Source of the DNA: Elusimicrobiota bacterium
GTDB taxonomy: Bacteria > Ratteibacteria > UBA8468 > B48-G9 > JAFGKM01
NCBI GenBank assembly: GCA_012515635.1
Contig: JAAYXZ010000073.1
Location: 1 to 28,221, forward strand
Reading direction: 5' to 3'
DNA length: 28,221 bases
The position numbers and the translations under genes are program-made. Position 1 is the stretch's first letter. Every line of letters starts with the position of its first letter. The notes below the pieces were generated by a model, which was not told the origin of the DNA, did no database searches, and worked only from the letters and a program-made list of their open reading frames with translations. This document shows, piece after piece, positions 7,482 to 15,254 of the stretch.

Positions 7482-7502
7482 GTGGATATACCGTTTATCC
7501 AC
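7482..7502. repeat. Inverted repeat abutting the coaC -35 box
   Basis: GTGGATA (7482-7488) and TATCCAC (7496-7502) form a perfect 7-bp dyad with a 7-nt centre. There is no T-run on either side, so a terminator is unlikely. Its contact with the -35 hexamer suggests an operator, though that is inference. Two GTATAC palindromes lie in the following leader (around 7395 and 7446). Confidence 0.45.
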
Positions 7503-7535
7503 ACAACAGATATAACGCTCTTAACCGCCTTGAAG

Positions 7536-8285
7536 TTATTGGCTTCTCTCATCCCTGCTCTTTTCTTCTGCTGTTAACACGCTCTCTTCAAAACACACTT
7601 CAAACGCTTCCCCAAAACCCTCTTTTATATATGCAATAAGCGTATGAACAGCGATACCGTCTTCAAGTAACTCTTTCAGGGTGTTTATCTTAGAAAAGTC
7701 CGTCTTTTCAGTAAAGATATTATCCCATAGTTCCCTGTTTATATCAATAAGAATTGAGCCGTGCTGAAGGAATGCATCCTTGTTTCTTCTCTGCGCCGAA
7801 CCGACTATCTTTTTACCGTTAGCAACTATATCGTGCCTTGATGAGAGAGAAAAACAGTCCCTTGTGGTATAAGACGGCTCCTTACTCTCGGAGATTCCCC
7901 GTATCCCCGCGCCTATCCCTAACCTCTGTAAACCGTTGATAATACCCCTGCATACCGCAATATACGAGGCAAACGGGAGAGCAAACGAAGGGTGGTCTTT
8001 TATATTCCCGCAAAAAGAGTAGGTGAGTTCAATATCATGAAATATGGCGCTTCCGCCCGTAGGTCTTTTTACCACAGGGATATTTTTTTCTTTGCAGAAA
8101 TCCGTATTGATTATATTCTGGGGGCTCTGGTTATAGCCGAGAGATACTGCGGAAGGACTCCACTGGTAGAACCGCAGGACAGGAACGCTTTTGCCGTTAG
8201 AGGCAGACCGCCATAATGCGTAATCTGTCTCCATATTCTCTGCCGGCGCCATACCTCCCGATATAATTACACGCCATTTTTTCAT
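7536..8285 (-). CDS. lipM: LipM-like octanoyltransferase / lipoate-protein ligase family
   Basis: 249-aa member of the BPL/LplA/LipB family, which attaches octanoyl or lipoyl groups to lipoyl domains (GcvH, E2 subunits). Motifs: KRPTGGSAIFHD (73-84) corresponds to the RRSGGGAVFHD lipoyl-binding motif of LplA, and K159 in GKKIVGSAQRR is the conserved active-site lysine. C144 in TRDCFSLSSRHDI sits where Bacillus subtilis LipM carries its acyl-thioester Cys (C150), which favours octanoyltransferase over ATP-dependent ligase. LQHGSILID (173-181) also matches the LipM group. Start ATG follows GGGGGG; an inverted repeat lies about 40 nt upstream in the leader. It is downstream of tRNA-Arg without an obvious terminator between. 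Confidence 0.75.
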   Translation of the reverse strand: MKKWRVIISGGMAPAENMETDYALWRSASNGKSVPVLRFYQWSPSAVSLGYNQSPQNIINTDFCKEKNIPVVKRPTGGSAIFHDIELTYSFCGNIKDHPSFALPFASYIAVCRGIINGLQRLGIGAGIRGISESKEPSYTTRDCFSLSSRHDIVANGKKIVGSAQRRNKDAFLQHGSILIDINRELWDNIFTEKTDFSKINTLKELLEDGIAVHTLIAYIKEGFGEAFEVCFEESVLTAEEKSRDERSQ

Positions 8286-8324
8286 ACATCCCCCCTGCCT
8301 GATTTTCTCCCCCTATGACAAGCG

Positions 8325-8348
8325 CAGGGGAGAGTCCGCTTTCCCCTG
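8325..8348 (-). repeat. Hairpin in the lipM leader
   Basis: CAGGGGA (8325-8331) and TCCCCTG (8342-8348) are perfectly complementary around a 10-nt loop. It lies between tRNA-Arg and lipM, about 40 nt before the lipM start, with no T-run after it. The CTCTCCCC arm could instead pair with the downstream GGGGGAGA or GGGGGG that precede the start, so a translation-masking switch is conceivable. Confidence 0.4.
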
Positions 8349-8423
8349 AAACCCCTTTCGCCGCCCTTGTTTTATAAGCCATAGGACATACTGAAATTAA
8401 CCGCTCATCAAGAAGACCTTAAG

Positions 8424-8496
8424 TACCCCTGGCCCGACTCGAACGGGCGACACGCGGTTTAGGAAACCGCTGCTCTGTCCTCTGAGCTACAGGGGC
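8424..8496 (-). tRNA. tRNA-Arg (anticodon CCT)
   Basis: 73 nt fold into a full cloverleaf: acceptor GCCCCTG with CAGGGGT (G-U closing pair), D stem GCTC/GAGC, anticodon stem GCGGT/ACCGC with loop TTCCTAA, and T arm GCCCG-TTCGAGT-CGGGC, discriminator A. The anticodon CCT reads AGG. The 3' CCA is not encoded. Confidence 0.95.
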
Positions 8497-8796
8497 AATG
8501 TATTTCTCAACTATTGACTTGCTTGAACATACCTGTTACGCAGTATATTTTACCATAAAAATTACCCCCCTTCCTCTTTCCCGAGAGATTTTTCTACAAC
8601 AATAATGCAACAACTTAAGGAACCCCTCAAATAGATGTCAGTTTAGGGCTGTTTCAGGAGTTTTGCGGAGCTGCCTTTCCCCAATAATCCCATTTGGTAG
8701 GCCTTTTGCGTATTAATTGGAACTCTCTTATCAAGGAATTACACAACTGGCAAGAGCTGTGAGATTACTTTGCAAAACAAATTACATAGATTGGAT
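8497..8796. other. 300-bp stretch with no gene recognised
   Basis: Between tRNA-Arg and the abiEii stop. No ORF with a ribosome binding site or recognisable product is seen on either strand. It must hold the tRNA-Arg promoter; TGGTAAAAT (extended -10 like, minus strand, near plus 8548-8556) is a weak candidate. The rest may be the downstream edge of the abiE insertion. Confidence 0.4.
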
Positions 8797-9960
8797 TCAG
8801 TTGTGCGAGGAAAATTCGATTTGAAACCTGGGAATAAATGTTTTACTGGTTACCTCTGTGCTTTCAATTCGATCAACCCGATATGCGCGAATTTCTCGAT
8901 TGTCCGTTCTAACTGCGTAAAGAAGAAGATTGTTATCTTTGGTACGCCTTAATGAATAGGGTTCAATAATTCTTATTGACCCCTTATACCCTAATTTAAC
9001 ACAGAGATGATTAATAGCTGCGTATCTTATCAGTTCAAGTGGTATGTTGAATCCCCAACTCGTAAGAGTCGGACGCCATCCTATTTCTTTCCCTTTGGCA
9101 ACAGGTATAGCTGCAAGTGGTTCAGGAACAAACCGTTTTTCTAACCAATTGAATAATTCAGGTAACTCGGCTAAAAAACCTTCAAAATCTGGTAATTTAG
9201 GCAATTGGTGTCCCAGCATATTGCCCCATTCCATCTTTAACTCATTCCATGAGTGGGAATTCTTAATGTTTTCAAAGGTAGGCAGTGGAACTCCCTTTGA
9301 TTTGCATTTAGAGACTAATACAGCTTTTACAAGGTCGGCTTTTTCTTTAAAGGGCCCGTTCCGAAAAAGGAAAATAATATCGTATAAATCTCTCGGGAAT
9401 CCTCGTTCGCCCATAGCCCTGATTTTTTCAGCAAACACTTCTTCCAAAGAATAACAAAGAACTTGGGCCTGTCCCTTTAATGTGTCTGAATAAGAATGAC
9501 TTATGGGCTTTAAAATAGGATGGCTTACAACTTTTTCTGAGGCGTTCAAATCCAATTTTATTCTGGCAGGTGTTGGGGCTCGGCGAGGCCCTTGATAATA
9601 TATCCGGCCTTCGGTATACAAGGGAAAATCTTTCTGCTTCAACTGGGGCGTCTTTATAGAAAAATTTATCCCGGATTCTTCGCTTACATGATTCAAAACT
9701 CTATTTAATAATGGTTGAACATCTTGCGGGTTAATAGGACCATCAGGCAGAATAGTAAAATCAAGATCTTCCGAAAATCTGTATGTTTCAAGATAGCATT
9801 TCTTAAGAGCAGTACCCCCTTTAAAAACCCACTTATTTTTTAAATCGGTATCTTGACCGATGCCCCACAAAACCCATCCGATAACATAATCTTTTTCGAT
9901 AACGTCTTCTCGTATATTCCATTCAACAACCAAATTCTTTATCTCTTCATGTGTAATCAT
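8797..9960 (-). CDS. AbiEii-family nucleotidyltransferase toxin with a C-terminal WYL-like domain
   Basis: Toxin of an AbiE (type IV) toxin-antitoxin/phage-abortive system. Residues about 1-270 are the AbiEii/AbiGii nucleotidyltransferase: FKGGTALKKCY (46-56) and RFSEDLDF (61-68, acidic pair D65/D67) match the GG(S/T)-DxD signature, D137 (KLDLN) is a candidate third acidic residue, and AEKIRAMGERGFPRDLYD (177-194) is the conserved C-terminal toxin-core motif. Canonical AbiEii proteins are about 300 aa; this one has 387. The extra part, about 300-385, resembles a WYL ligand-binding domain: ELIRYAAINH, IIEPYSLRRT and YRVDRIES followed by FIPRF. The ATG overlaps the antitoxin stop (ATGA). The WYL call is from pattern recognition only. 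Confidence 0.85.
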   Translation of the reverse strand: MITHEEIKNLVVEWNIREDVIEKDYVIGWVLWGIGQDTDLKNKWVFKGGTALKKCYLETYRFSEDLDFTILPDGPINPQDVQPLLNRVLNHVSEESGINFSIKTPQLKQKDFPLYTEGRIYYQGPRRAPTPARIKLDLNASEKVVSHPILKPISHSYSDTLKGQAQVLCYSLEEVFAEKIRAMGERGFPRDLYDIIFLFRNGPFKEKADLVKAVLVSKCKSKGVPLPTFENIKNSHSWNELKMEWGNMLGHQLPKLPDFEGFLAELPELFNWLEKRFVPEPLAAIPVAKGKEIGWRPTLTSWGFNIPLELIRYAAINHLCVKLGYKGSIRIIEPYSLRRTKDNNLLLYAVRTDNREIRAYRVDRIESTEVTSKTFIPRFQIEFSSHN

Positions 9961-10775
9961 AACGCAGCATTAATCCGTAGGTTCCATTTTCGCAGGACCT
10001 TGCCCTTAGAAGGTAAAGATGGATCCAGATTGGAATAACCAGAACTCATCTTTTTTTTACAAGACGCAATGACATCAGGAGCTTCTATCTTCAACGTTTC
10101 TACAAGATAACCCAGCCGTTTATATATTGTTTTATTTTTCATCTTCCCGATGTAGTCAAGAAGTTTAAATTCATCTTTATTTTCTCTTTCAAAATATTCT
10201 TTTAAAATATTTGATACATTTCTTATCCCACCGCCAAGATAGGGTTCATTAAGAATATCAACAACTGTTCGAGAAGGGTCAGATACATTAATTCGTGTTT
10301 GCTCACGCCATACCGTTTTGGTGCCAAACAATTTTTCTTTTTTTGTATTCTTTACAATATACGTTGTTCCTTGAATCTCAAGTTTTTTTCTTTGCGGTTT
10401 CCTGGAGGAAAAAACAACTATGTCTTTGAATATTTGTTCTGTAAGTCCCCAATGTTCACAGGCACTCCACCCCCCAATATAACAGGGCTTAAAAATAATA
10501 GTCGCTACAATCCAAGGGTCTCCTTTCCTATTAGATGGACTAATGGCTCCCAAAGGCACGGTCATAAATAAACCTTTTTTAATGCGAGTCAGCCAACCGC
10601 GCGCAACCCAGTATGCTATCAGTCGTCTTGTTTTGTCTATCTTTATATCAAGAATTTTTGCAGCTTCGCCAATGGAAAAAGGCCCCTTCGTTTCTCGGTT
10701 TAATTTATCTAAAAACTCCCGATTACGTTTAGAGATACCTGCGATGGTTGCATTTTTGTTATATTCTTTGCGCAT
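9957..10775 (-). CDS. AbiEi-family antitoxin / transcriptional regulator
   Basis: 272-aa cognate antitoxin. The N-terminal winged helix is about residues 25-75 (SIGEAAKILDIKIDKTRRLI followed by RGWLTRIKKGLF), the fold by which AbiEi binds and represses its own promoter. The C-terminal part (CEHWGLTEQ, then IVVFSSRKPQRKKLE and DPSRTVVDILNEP) carries patterns typical of AbiEi antitoxin domains. In characterised systems AbiEi does not bind AbiEii directly, which defines the type IV mechanism. Start ATG follows AGGATG. It precedes the toxin and shares a 4-bp overlap with it. Base composition is more AT-rich than the flanking genes, which fits horizontal acquisition. Confidence 0.82.
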   Translation of the reverse strand: MRKEYNKNATIAGISKRNREFLDKLNRETKGPFSIGEAAKILDIKIDKTRRLIAYWVARGWLTRIKKGLFMTVPLGAISPSNRKGDPWIVATIIFKPCYIGGWSACEHWGLTEQIFKDIVVFSSRKPQRKKLEIQGTTYIVKNTKKEKLFGTKTVWREQTRINVSDPSRTVVDILNEPYLGGGIRNVSNILKEYFERENKDEFKLLDYIGKMKNKTIYKRLGYLVETLKIEAPDVIASCKKKMSSGYSNLDPSLPSKGKVLRKWNLRINAAL

Positions 10776-10808
10776 AATGTTTCATCCTATGGAATATTCT
10801 ACGCTTTC

Positions 10809-10837
10809 AATATAACAAATAATACAAATTTTGTCAA
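10809..10837 (-). promoter_or_regulatory. Strong promoter of the abiE operon
   Basis: Minus strand: TTGACA (plus 10832-10837), 17-bp spacer, TATATT (plus 10809-10814), 11 of 12 consensus matches. Transcription would begin near 10802, about 27 nt upstream of the AbiEi ATG. Autoregulation by AbiEi is expected for the family; no clear pair of inverted repeats was found. Confidence 0.75.
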
Positions 10838-11062
10838 GGGCAATGTAAAAAAAGTTTACTTAACCAATAAGAGTATGTTCAATCGCTGAGTTTATTTATT
10901 GATAAACCGCTCTTCTCAGAAAAATAAAGCGTTAAAATAGGTCGGCATCCTTATAAGAATGAAATAAGCATAGTAGGAAATAATAGAACCCAAGCCAAAG
11001 CCAACTGCAGTGATGTCTATTGCATTAGCAGTGTATAGCGAAACGATGGTGTTATGTAAGTT

Positions 11063-11974
11063 TTACTTTATCTGGGAGAGGAAGACCTCTTTTCCTTTTT
11101 TTTCGCTTAACATTGCCGCCTGCATAAACTTCATCATCTCAAGTGTCTCTTCTATGGGAATAGGACTCTTTCCTGTTTGGAAAAACGAGATAATCTCTTT
11201 TATCAGTTGCGCATATATCGGGATATCTTCCGCATAGGTTGCTTGAACTACCTTGTTTGTTCCGAATACCGTAGCACCATAGGAATAGGCGCCTTTCCTC
11301 AGCCCTCTTACCGTTCCTATCCTGCCGTCTTTCCATTCACCGACAACAACATGGGTCCCCTCGGTGTATTTTGAAAAGAGTTTTTGACAGCCGGCGCCCA
11401 TAAAGGAATAAAGAATCTCTACGCCGTGGATGCCATACCAGAAAAGCCCCGGGTTTGTGGGGTTAAGCAATGCAGGACTGAACGCATCACACCCGATAAT
11501 CGCTCCAAGTTCTTTGTCTTTCCGTAAGTTGATAAGATTATGCTCATACCTCAGAGAGGAAGAGGAGAATATCGGGCAGTTATATTGTTTTGCGAGAGCC
11601 GCTATCTTTTTTGTGTCCTTGAAACTTGCAGCCATCGGCTTATCTATAAATAGCGGTTTGCCTGATTTAATCACAGGCAACGCCTCTTTCAGGTGTCTTC
11701 TGCCATCAACGCTTTCAAGCAATACCGCATCAACCTCTTTCAATAACTTTTTGATTGATGGGACCAGTTTAACCCCCCATTTCTCCGTCAATTCTTTTGT
11801 GAAGCCATCCACCCTGCTATAACTTGCTTCAAGGTCCGGGCTAAAGGAAGGATAACCTGCCACTACCTTGCCTCCAGGCACATAGTAAGGGTCGTTGACA
11901 TCGTTTAGATGTTTCGTGAATGCAGTTACATGGGAGGTATCAAATCCGATAATTCCTATTTTTATTTCTTTCAT
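11063..11974 (-). CDS. Gfo/Idh/MocA-family oxidoreductase
   Basis: 303-aa NAD(P)-dependent oxidoreductase. N-terminal Rossmann fold starts at KIGIIGFDTSH (5-15); the usual catalytic EKP motif is IDKP (110-113, K112); the C-terminal part is the substrate and dimer domain. The FDTSH start and the LLESVDGRRHL segment are like a subgroup common in Planctomycetes, Verrucomicrobia and related genomes, of unknown substrate, and it is somewhat short for the family. It is the last gene of the long fusA2-ispG operon; its ATG overlaps the ispG stop (ATGA) and has AAAGGAG before it. Sugar, inositol and biliverdin-type substrates are all open; no function is assigned. Confidence 0.82.
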   Translation of the reverse strand: MKEIKIGIIGFDTSHVTAFTKHLNDVNDPYYVPGGKVVAGYPSFSPDLEASYSRVDGFTKELTEKWGVKLVPSIKKLLKEVDAVLLESVDGRRHLKEALPVIKSGKPLFIDKPMAASFKDTKKIAALAKQYNCPIFSSSSLRYEHNLINLRKDKELGAIIGCDAFSPALLNPTNPGLFWYGIHGVEILYSFMGAGCQKLFSKYTEGTHVVVGEWKDGRIGTVRGLRKGAYSYGATVFGTNKVVQATYAEDIPIYAQLIKEIISFFQTGKSPIPIEETLEMMKFMQAAMLSEKKGKEVFLSQIK

Positions 11975-13035
11975 TTTTCTCCTTTCGTTAAAAGTTTGCG
12001 TGTTTCTGTCAGAAGTTTATTCACTATGTTTTTTTCCTGATAGGTTCCTATTATAATACCTTTTTTGAATAAAACAAACCTTCCCTTTCCGCCCGCTATA
12101 CCTATATCGGCTTGTTTCGCCTCACCGGGTCCGTTGACACTGCAACCCATCACCGCTATCTTAAAGTTTTTCAAAGCAGGGTATGTTTTTTGGAGTTTCG
12201 CTGCTTCTTTTTCTACTTTTTTCAGGACCCCGCTTATATCCACCTGAGTTCTTCCGCAGGTCGGGCATGAGATAATCTCGGGTGCGAACCTTCTTATGCC
12301 TGCCGCCTGCAGTATCGCCCTGCCTGCTTCTATCTCTTTGTATGGCGGCTCTGTGAGGGAGACCCTGATGGTATCCCCTATGCCTTCAAGCAACAGCGCC
12401 CCTATACCTATCGCTGATTTGCTTAAAGCAAGGTATCCGCGCCCTGCCTCTGTAATGCCCAAATGAAGAGGATAGTCCATATACTCCGCTATCTCCCTGT
12501 AAGAGGCGATAGTATCCGTAACGGAAGGGGTTTTCAATGATACAACAATTGAATGAAAGTCCGCATCCTGAAAGAGTTTTAATGTGTCCAAAGCGGAGGA
12601 TACCATGCTCTTGGGAAGTGTCCCTTTAATTTTGACTGAACCGGAGTTTATGCCTATCCGAACAGCAATTTTTTTCTCCTTGGCTAATTTGATTATCTCT
12701 CTTATATCCTTTGATGAGGTGTTCCCCGGGTTTATCCGTATCTTGTCCGCACCGCCTTCTATTGCAAGCATTGCCAATTTCCTGTGGTAATGTATGTCTG
12801 CCACCAGAGGGACATTTATCTTTGTTTTAAGCGCTTGCAATCCTTGTATATCCGCCTCATTGAGAACTGCCACTCTTATAATCTCAGCGCCCGCTTTCGC
12901 CATTCTTTGCGCATCCGTAACCACTCTTTTTATATCTCCGGTCAGGCACTTTGTCATTCCCTGAACAGCAACAGGCGCATCCCCGCCCACAAAGATGTTC
13001 CCTATTCTTACCTTTTTTGTCTTTCTTCTGGACAA
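11971..13035 (-). CDS. ispG: 4-hydroxy-3-methylbut-2-enyl diphosphate synthase (IspG/GcpE)
   Basis: Penultimate MEP-pathway enzyme, a [4Fe-4S] protein that converts MEcPP to HMBPP. 354 aa with TIM-barrel N-terminus (VQGMTKC, PLVADIHYH, KIRINPGN) and Fe-S domain: SCPTCGRTQ (C257, C260) and GCSVNGPGEA (C298, catalytic E305). The start is TTG at 13035-13033, directly after the rseP TAG, since no ATG or GTG lies in the conserved N-terminus; a strong site GAGGAGGGG sits 7 nt before it, inside the end of rseP. The electron donor (ferredoxin or flavodoxin) is not in the window. Confidence 0.95.
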   Translation of the reverse strand: MSRRKTKKVRIGNIFVGGDAPVAVQGMTKCLTGDIKRVVTDAQRMAKAGAEIIRVAVLNEADIQGLQALKTKINVPLVADIHYHRKLAMLAIEGGADKIRINPGNTSSKDIREIIKLAKEKKIAVRIGINSGSVKIKGTLPKSMVSSALDTLKLFQDADFHSIVVSLKTPSVTDTIASYREIAEYMDYPLHLGITEAGRGYLALSKSAIGIGALLLEGIGDTIRVSLTEPPYKEIEAGRAILQAAGIRRFAPEIISCPTCGRTQVDISGVLKKVEKEAAKLQKTYPALKNFKIAVMGCSVNGPGEAKQADIGIAGGKGRFVLFKKGIIIGTYQEKNIVNKLLTETRKLLTKGEK

Positions 13036-14121
13036 CTATCCGCCCCTCCTCTTTGTCGCTATCTCCGTCATAACGCGCAGAATATCGTTATATGTGACAT
13101 ATAACGCAAGACCGATAATAAGCATAAACCCGACATATGCTGACCACTCCAAAAACTTTTTAGAGGGCTTCCGCCTTATAATCCGTTCACCTAAAAGCCC
13201 CGCAAGGTGTCCTCCGTCCAGCACAGGGAAAGGGAGAAGGTTGACAACTCCTAAATTAACGCTGATAAACGCCACATAATAAAGGAACCTGCTCAACCCG
13301 CTGCGGGCAATATCAGCGCCCCATTGCGCTATGCCTATGGGACCTGCGAGATTCTTCGGGGAGACCTGTTTGGTTATAAGCATCTTGATTGATAAAAATA
13401 TGCTGTATAACATCTTATAAAACTCCTTAGCAGACCGAACAACTGCCTGCCCTATCCCATATCGCTCTGTTTTTTCTTTTGGGGTAATGCCCAAAATATA
13501 CACCCCTGCGCCGTCCTCATCCCCCTGATAAAGCGACGGCATCGCTTTAACATTTATTATTTCGTTATCTCTTCTGACCACAAGTTCAACAGGGTCGGTA
13601 TGGGAGACTTCTATGGCTCTCCGAATATTTAGGAGGACATCCATCCACTCTTTACAGGGTGTTCCGTTGACTTCCAGTATCTCGTCGCCTATCTCAAGCC
13701 CTGTTGTCTCGGCTGAAAACCCTTCAACCAAAGCGCCGATTTTTGTCCCGTCATAACCCGGCATACCCATCATAAAAACAGGGATAAGCAGTAAAAAAGC
13801 AAGGACAAGGTTCCCGATAGAGCCGGCTACTATTACCTGGCTCCTGTGGCCGGGGCTCTTTCCCATATATTCCCAGTTCTCATATGATTCCTTTTCTTCG
13901 CCTTCCTCATCCCCCGCAAGTTTCACAAACCCGCCGAACGGCAAAAGGGAGAGTTGGTACTCCGTATCGCCTCTTTTGACGGAGAATATCCTCGGACCGA
14001 AACCGAGAGAGAACTTTTCAACTCTTATTCCGACCCTTCGGGCAGCAAGAAAATGCCCTGTCTCGTGGACAAGGATAATAACGGAGAAAAGTATTAGTAT
14101 GGATATTACGGAAAATATCAT
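13036..14121 (-). CDS. rseP: RseP-type site-2 intramembrane zinc protease
   Basis: 361-aa inner-membrane metalloprotease that cleaves transmembrane substrates such as anti-sigma factors or signal-peptide remnants. HETGH (19-23) is the HExxH zinc motif in the first TM helix; PFGGFVKLAGDEEGEE follows in the membrane-reentrant region; one PDZ domain lies about 110-190 (GALVEGFSAETTGLEIGDEI); NLLPFPVLDGGHL near the C-terminus is the third zinc-ligand and LDG motif. E. coli RseP has two PDZ domains and about 450 aa; this shorter one-PDZ form is common elsewhere. ATG overlaps the dxr stop (ATGA), with AGGAGA 6 nt before it. Ends in TAG. Confidence 0.93.
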   Translation of the reverse strand: MIFSVISILILFSVIILVHETGHFLAARRVGIRVEKFSLGFGPRIFSVKRGDTEYQLSLLPFGGFVKLAGDEEGEEKESYENWEYMGKSPGHRSQVIVAGSIGNLVLAFLLLIPVFMMGMPGYDGTKIGALVEGFSAETTGLEIGDEILEVNGTPCKEWMDVLLNIRRAIEVSHTDPVELVVRRDNEIINVKAMPSLYQGDEDGAGVYILGITPKEKTERYGIGQAVVRSAKEFYKMLYSIFLSIKMLITKQVSPKNLAGPIGIAQWGADIARSGLSRFLYYVAFISVNLGVVNLLPFPVLDGGHLAGLLGERIIRRKPSKKFLEWSAYVGFMLIIGLALYVTYNDILRVMTEIATKRRGG

Positions 14122-15254
14122 TTGCTGTCTCCTATGAGTTCTGTTGTTTTATGTTTTGCCCAATTATGAAAATATGCAATATCATCCAATGAGATATCCT
14201 TTTTATAATTATGCGATTCTACAACTTTTTGCACAAGCGGAAGAATCTCCATAAACCGTATCCGTTTTGCAAGGAATAGGTCCACCGCCTCTTCATTGGC
14301 GCCGTTCAGGACAACAGGGAACGAGCCCTTTTTTTCTATGGCTTGCCGGGCAAGGGAGAACCAAAGGGCGTCCTTTTTGACAGGAACGAAATGGAGAGGT
14401 CCTGTATGTCCGAAGTCAATCCTATCCCAGCAACTGTTGTTTCTGTCGGGATAGTTGAGAACAAAACTGATAGGAAACTTCATATCAGGGACGGAAAAAA
14501 TCCCTTTTATGGTGCCGTCGGTCAGTTCCGCCATCCCGTGAACAAGCGCCTCAGGGTGTATAAGCACATCTATTTTGTCTGCAGGGAGATTAAAGAGGTG
14601 GTGCGCCTCAATAACTTCAAACGCCTTGTTCATCATCGTGGCTGAATCAACGGTAATTTTTTTGCCCATCTTCCAAACAGGGTGGGCAAGGACATCTTCA
14701 GGGGAGACATCCTCTCTTATTCTGGTTCCATAAAACGGGCCGCCTGAAGCAGTAAGATACACTTTTGCCACATCCTGTCTCGGTAATCCTTCAAGCGCCT
14801 GAAAAATAGCGTTATGTTCGCTGTCTATCGGTAAAATGCCCGCTTTCTCCCTATCTGCCAAAGGCATAATAATATCGCCCGCAACAACCAAAACCTCTTT
14901 GGTCGCAAGACCTATGGTCTTTTTCGCTTTTATCGCCGATATCAATGCTTTCAGTGTTTTGATGCCCGGGATAGCAAAGACGATTATATCCGCTTCTTTT
15001 AGCACCGCCATCTCTTCAAGCCCCTGTTCGCCATACAGAAACTTTGTCCCTGTATATGCGCTTTCAAAGGCAGTGTCCTGCTCTTCTGTGCAGACATAGG
15101 GCGGATGGAACTCATCTATCTGGCCGGCAAGGATATCCCTGCTTGCCTGACATGCAAGTCCTATAACCCTGAATTTCTCTATGCCCTGTCTTACCACTTC
15201 CAGTGTGTTCAGGCCTATAGTGCCTGTGCTTCCCAGTATAACAACCTTTTTCAC
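14118..15254 (-). CDS. dxr: 1-deoxy-D-xylulose 5-phosphate reductoisomerase
   Basis: Second MEP-pathway enzyme, using NADPH and a divalent metal to turn DXP into MEP. 378 aa. NADPH loop ILGSTGTIG (6-14); metal and substrate motifs LPIDSEHNAIFQAL and SATMMNKAFEVIEAHHLF. An ATG frame opens further upstream, but the family N-terminus starts at (M)KKVVILGSTG, which fixes a GTG start at 15254-15252 overlapping the uppS stop (GTGA), with GGGGGTG upstream. Target of fosmidomycin in other bacteria. Confidence 0.95.
   Translation of the reverse strand: MKKVVILGSTGTIGLNTLEVVRQGIEKFRVIGLACQASRDILAGQIDEFHPPYVCTEEQDTAFESAYTGTKFLYGEQGLEEMAVLKEADIIVFAIPGIKTLKALISAIKAKKTIGLATKEVLVVAGDIIMPLADREKAGILPIDSEHNAIFQALEGLPRQDVAKVYLTASGGPFYGTRIREDVSPEDVLAHPVWKMGKKITVDSATMMNKAFEVIEAHHLFNLPADKIDVLIHPEALVHGMAELTDGTIKGIFSVPDMKFPISFVLNYPDRNNSCWDRIDFGHTGPLHFVPVKKDALWFSLARQAIEKKGSFPVVLNGANEEAVDLFLAKRIRFMEILPLVQKVVESHNYKKDISLDDIAYFHNWAKHKTTELIGDSK

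Noticed and set aside
8197..8382. 61-codon minus-strand ORF overlapping the lipM start
   Set aside because: It has no good ribosome binding site, overlaps lipM in another frame and follows the GGGG/CCCC hairpin composition; treated as chance.
8424..10840. abiE cassette as an island integrated at tRNA-Arg
   Set aside because: The cassette lies on the 5' side of the tRNA, whereas tRNA-targeting integrases insert at the 3' end. No duplicated tRNA end or integrase was seen next to it.
10922..11062. 46-codon hydrophobic extension in frame after the Gfo/Idh stop
   Set aside because: It lacks a start codon and ribosome binding site at its beginning; T-rich DNA easily yields hydrophobic chance frames. 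No stop read-through signal is visible.
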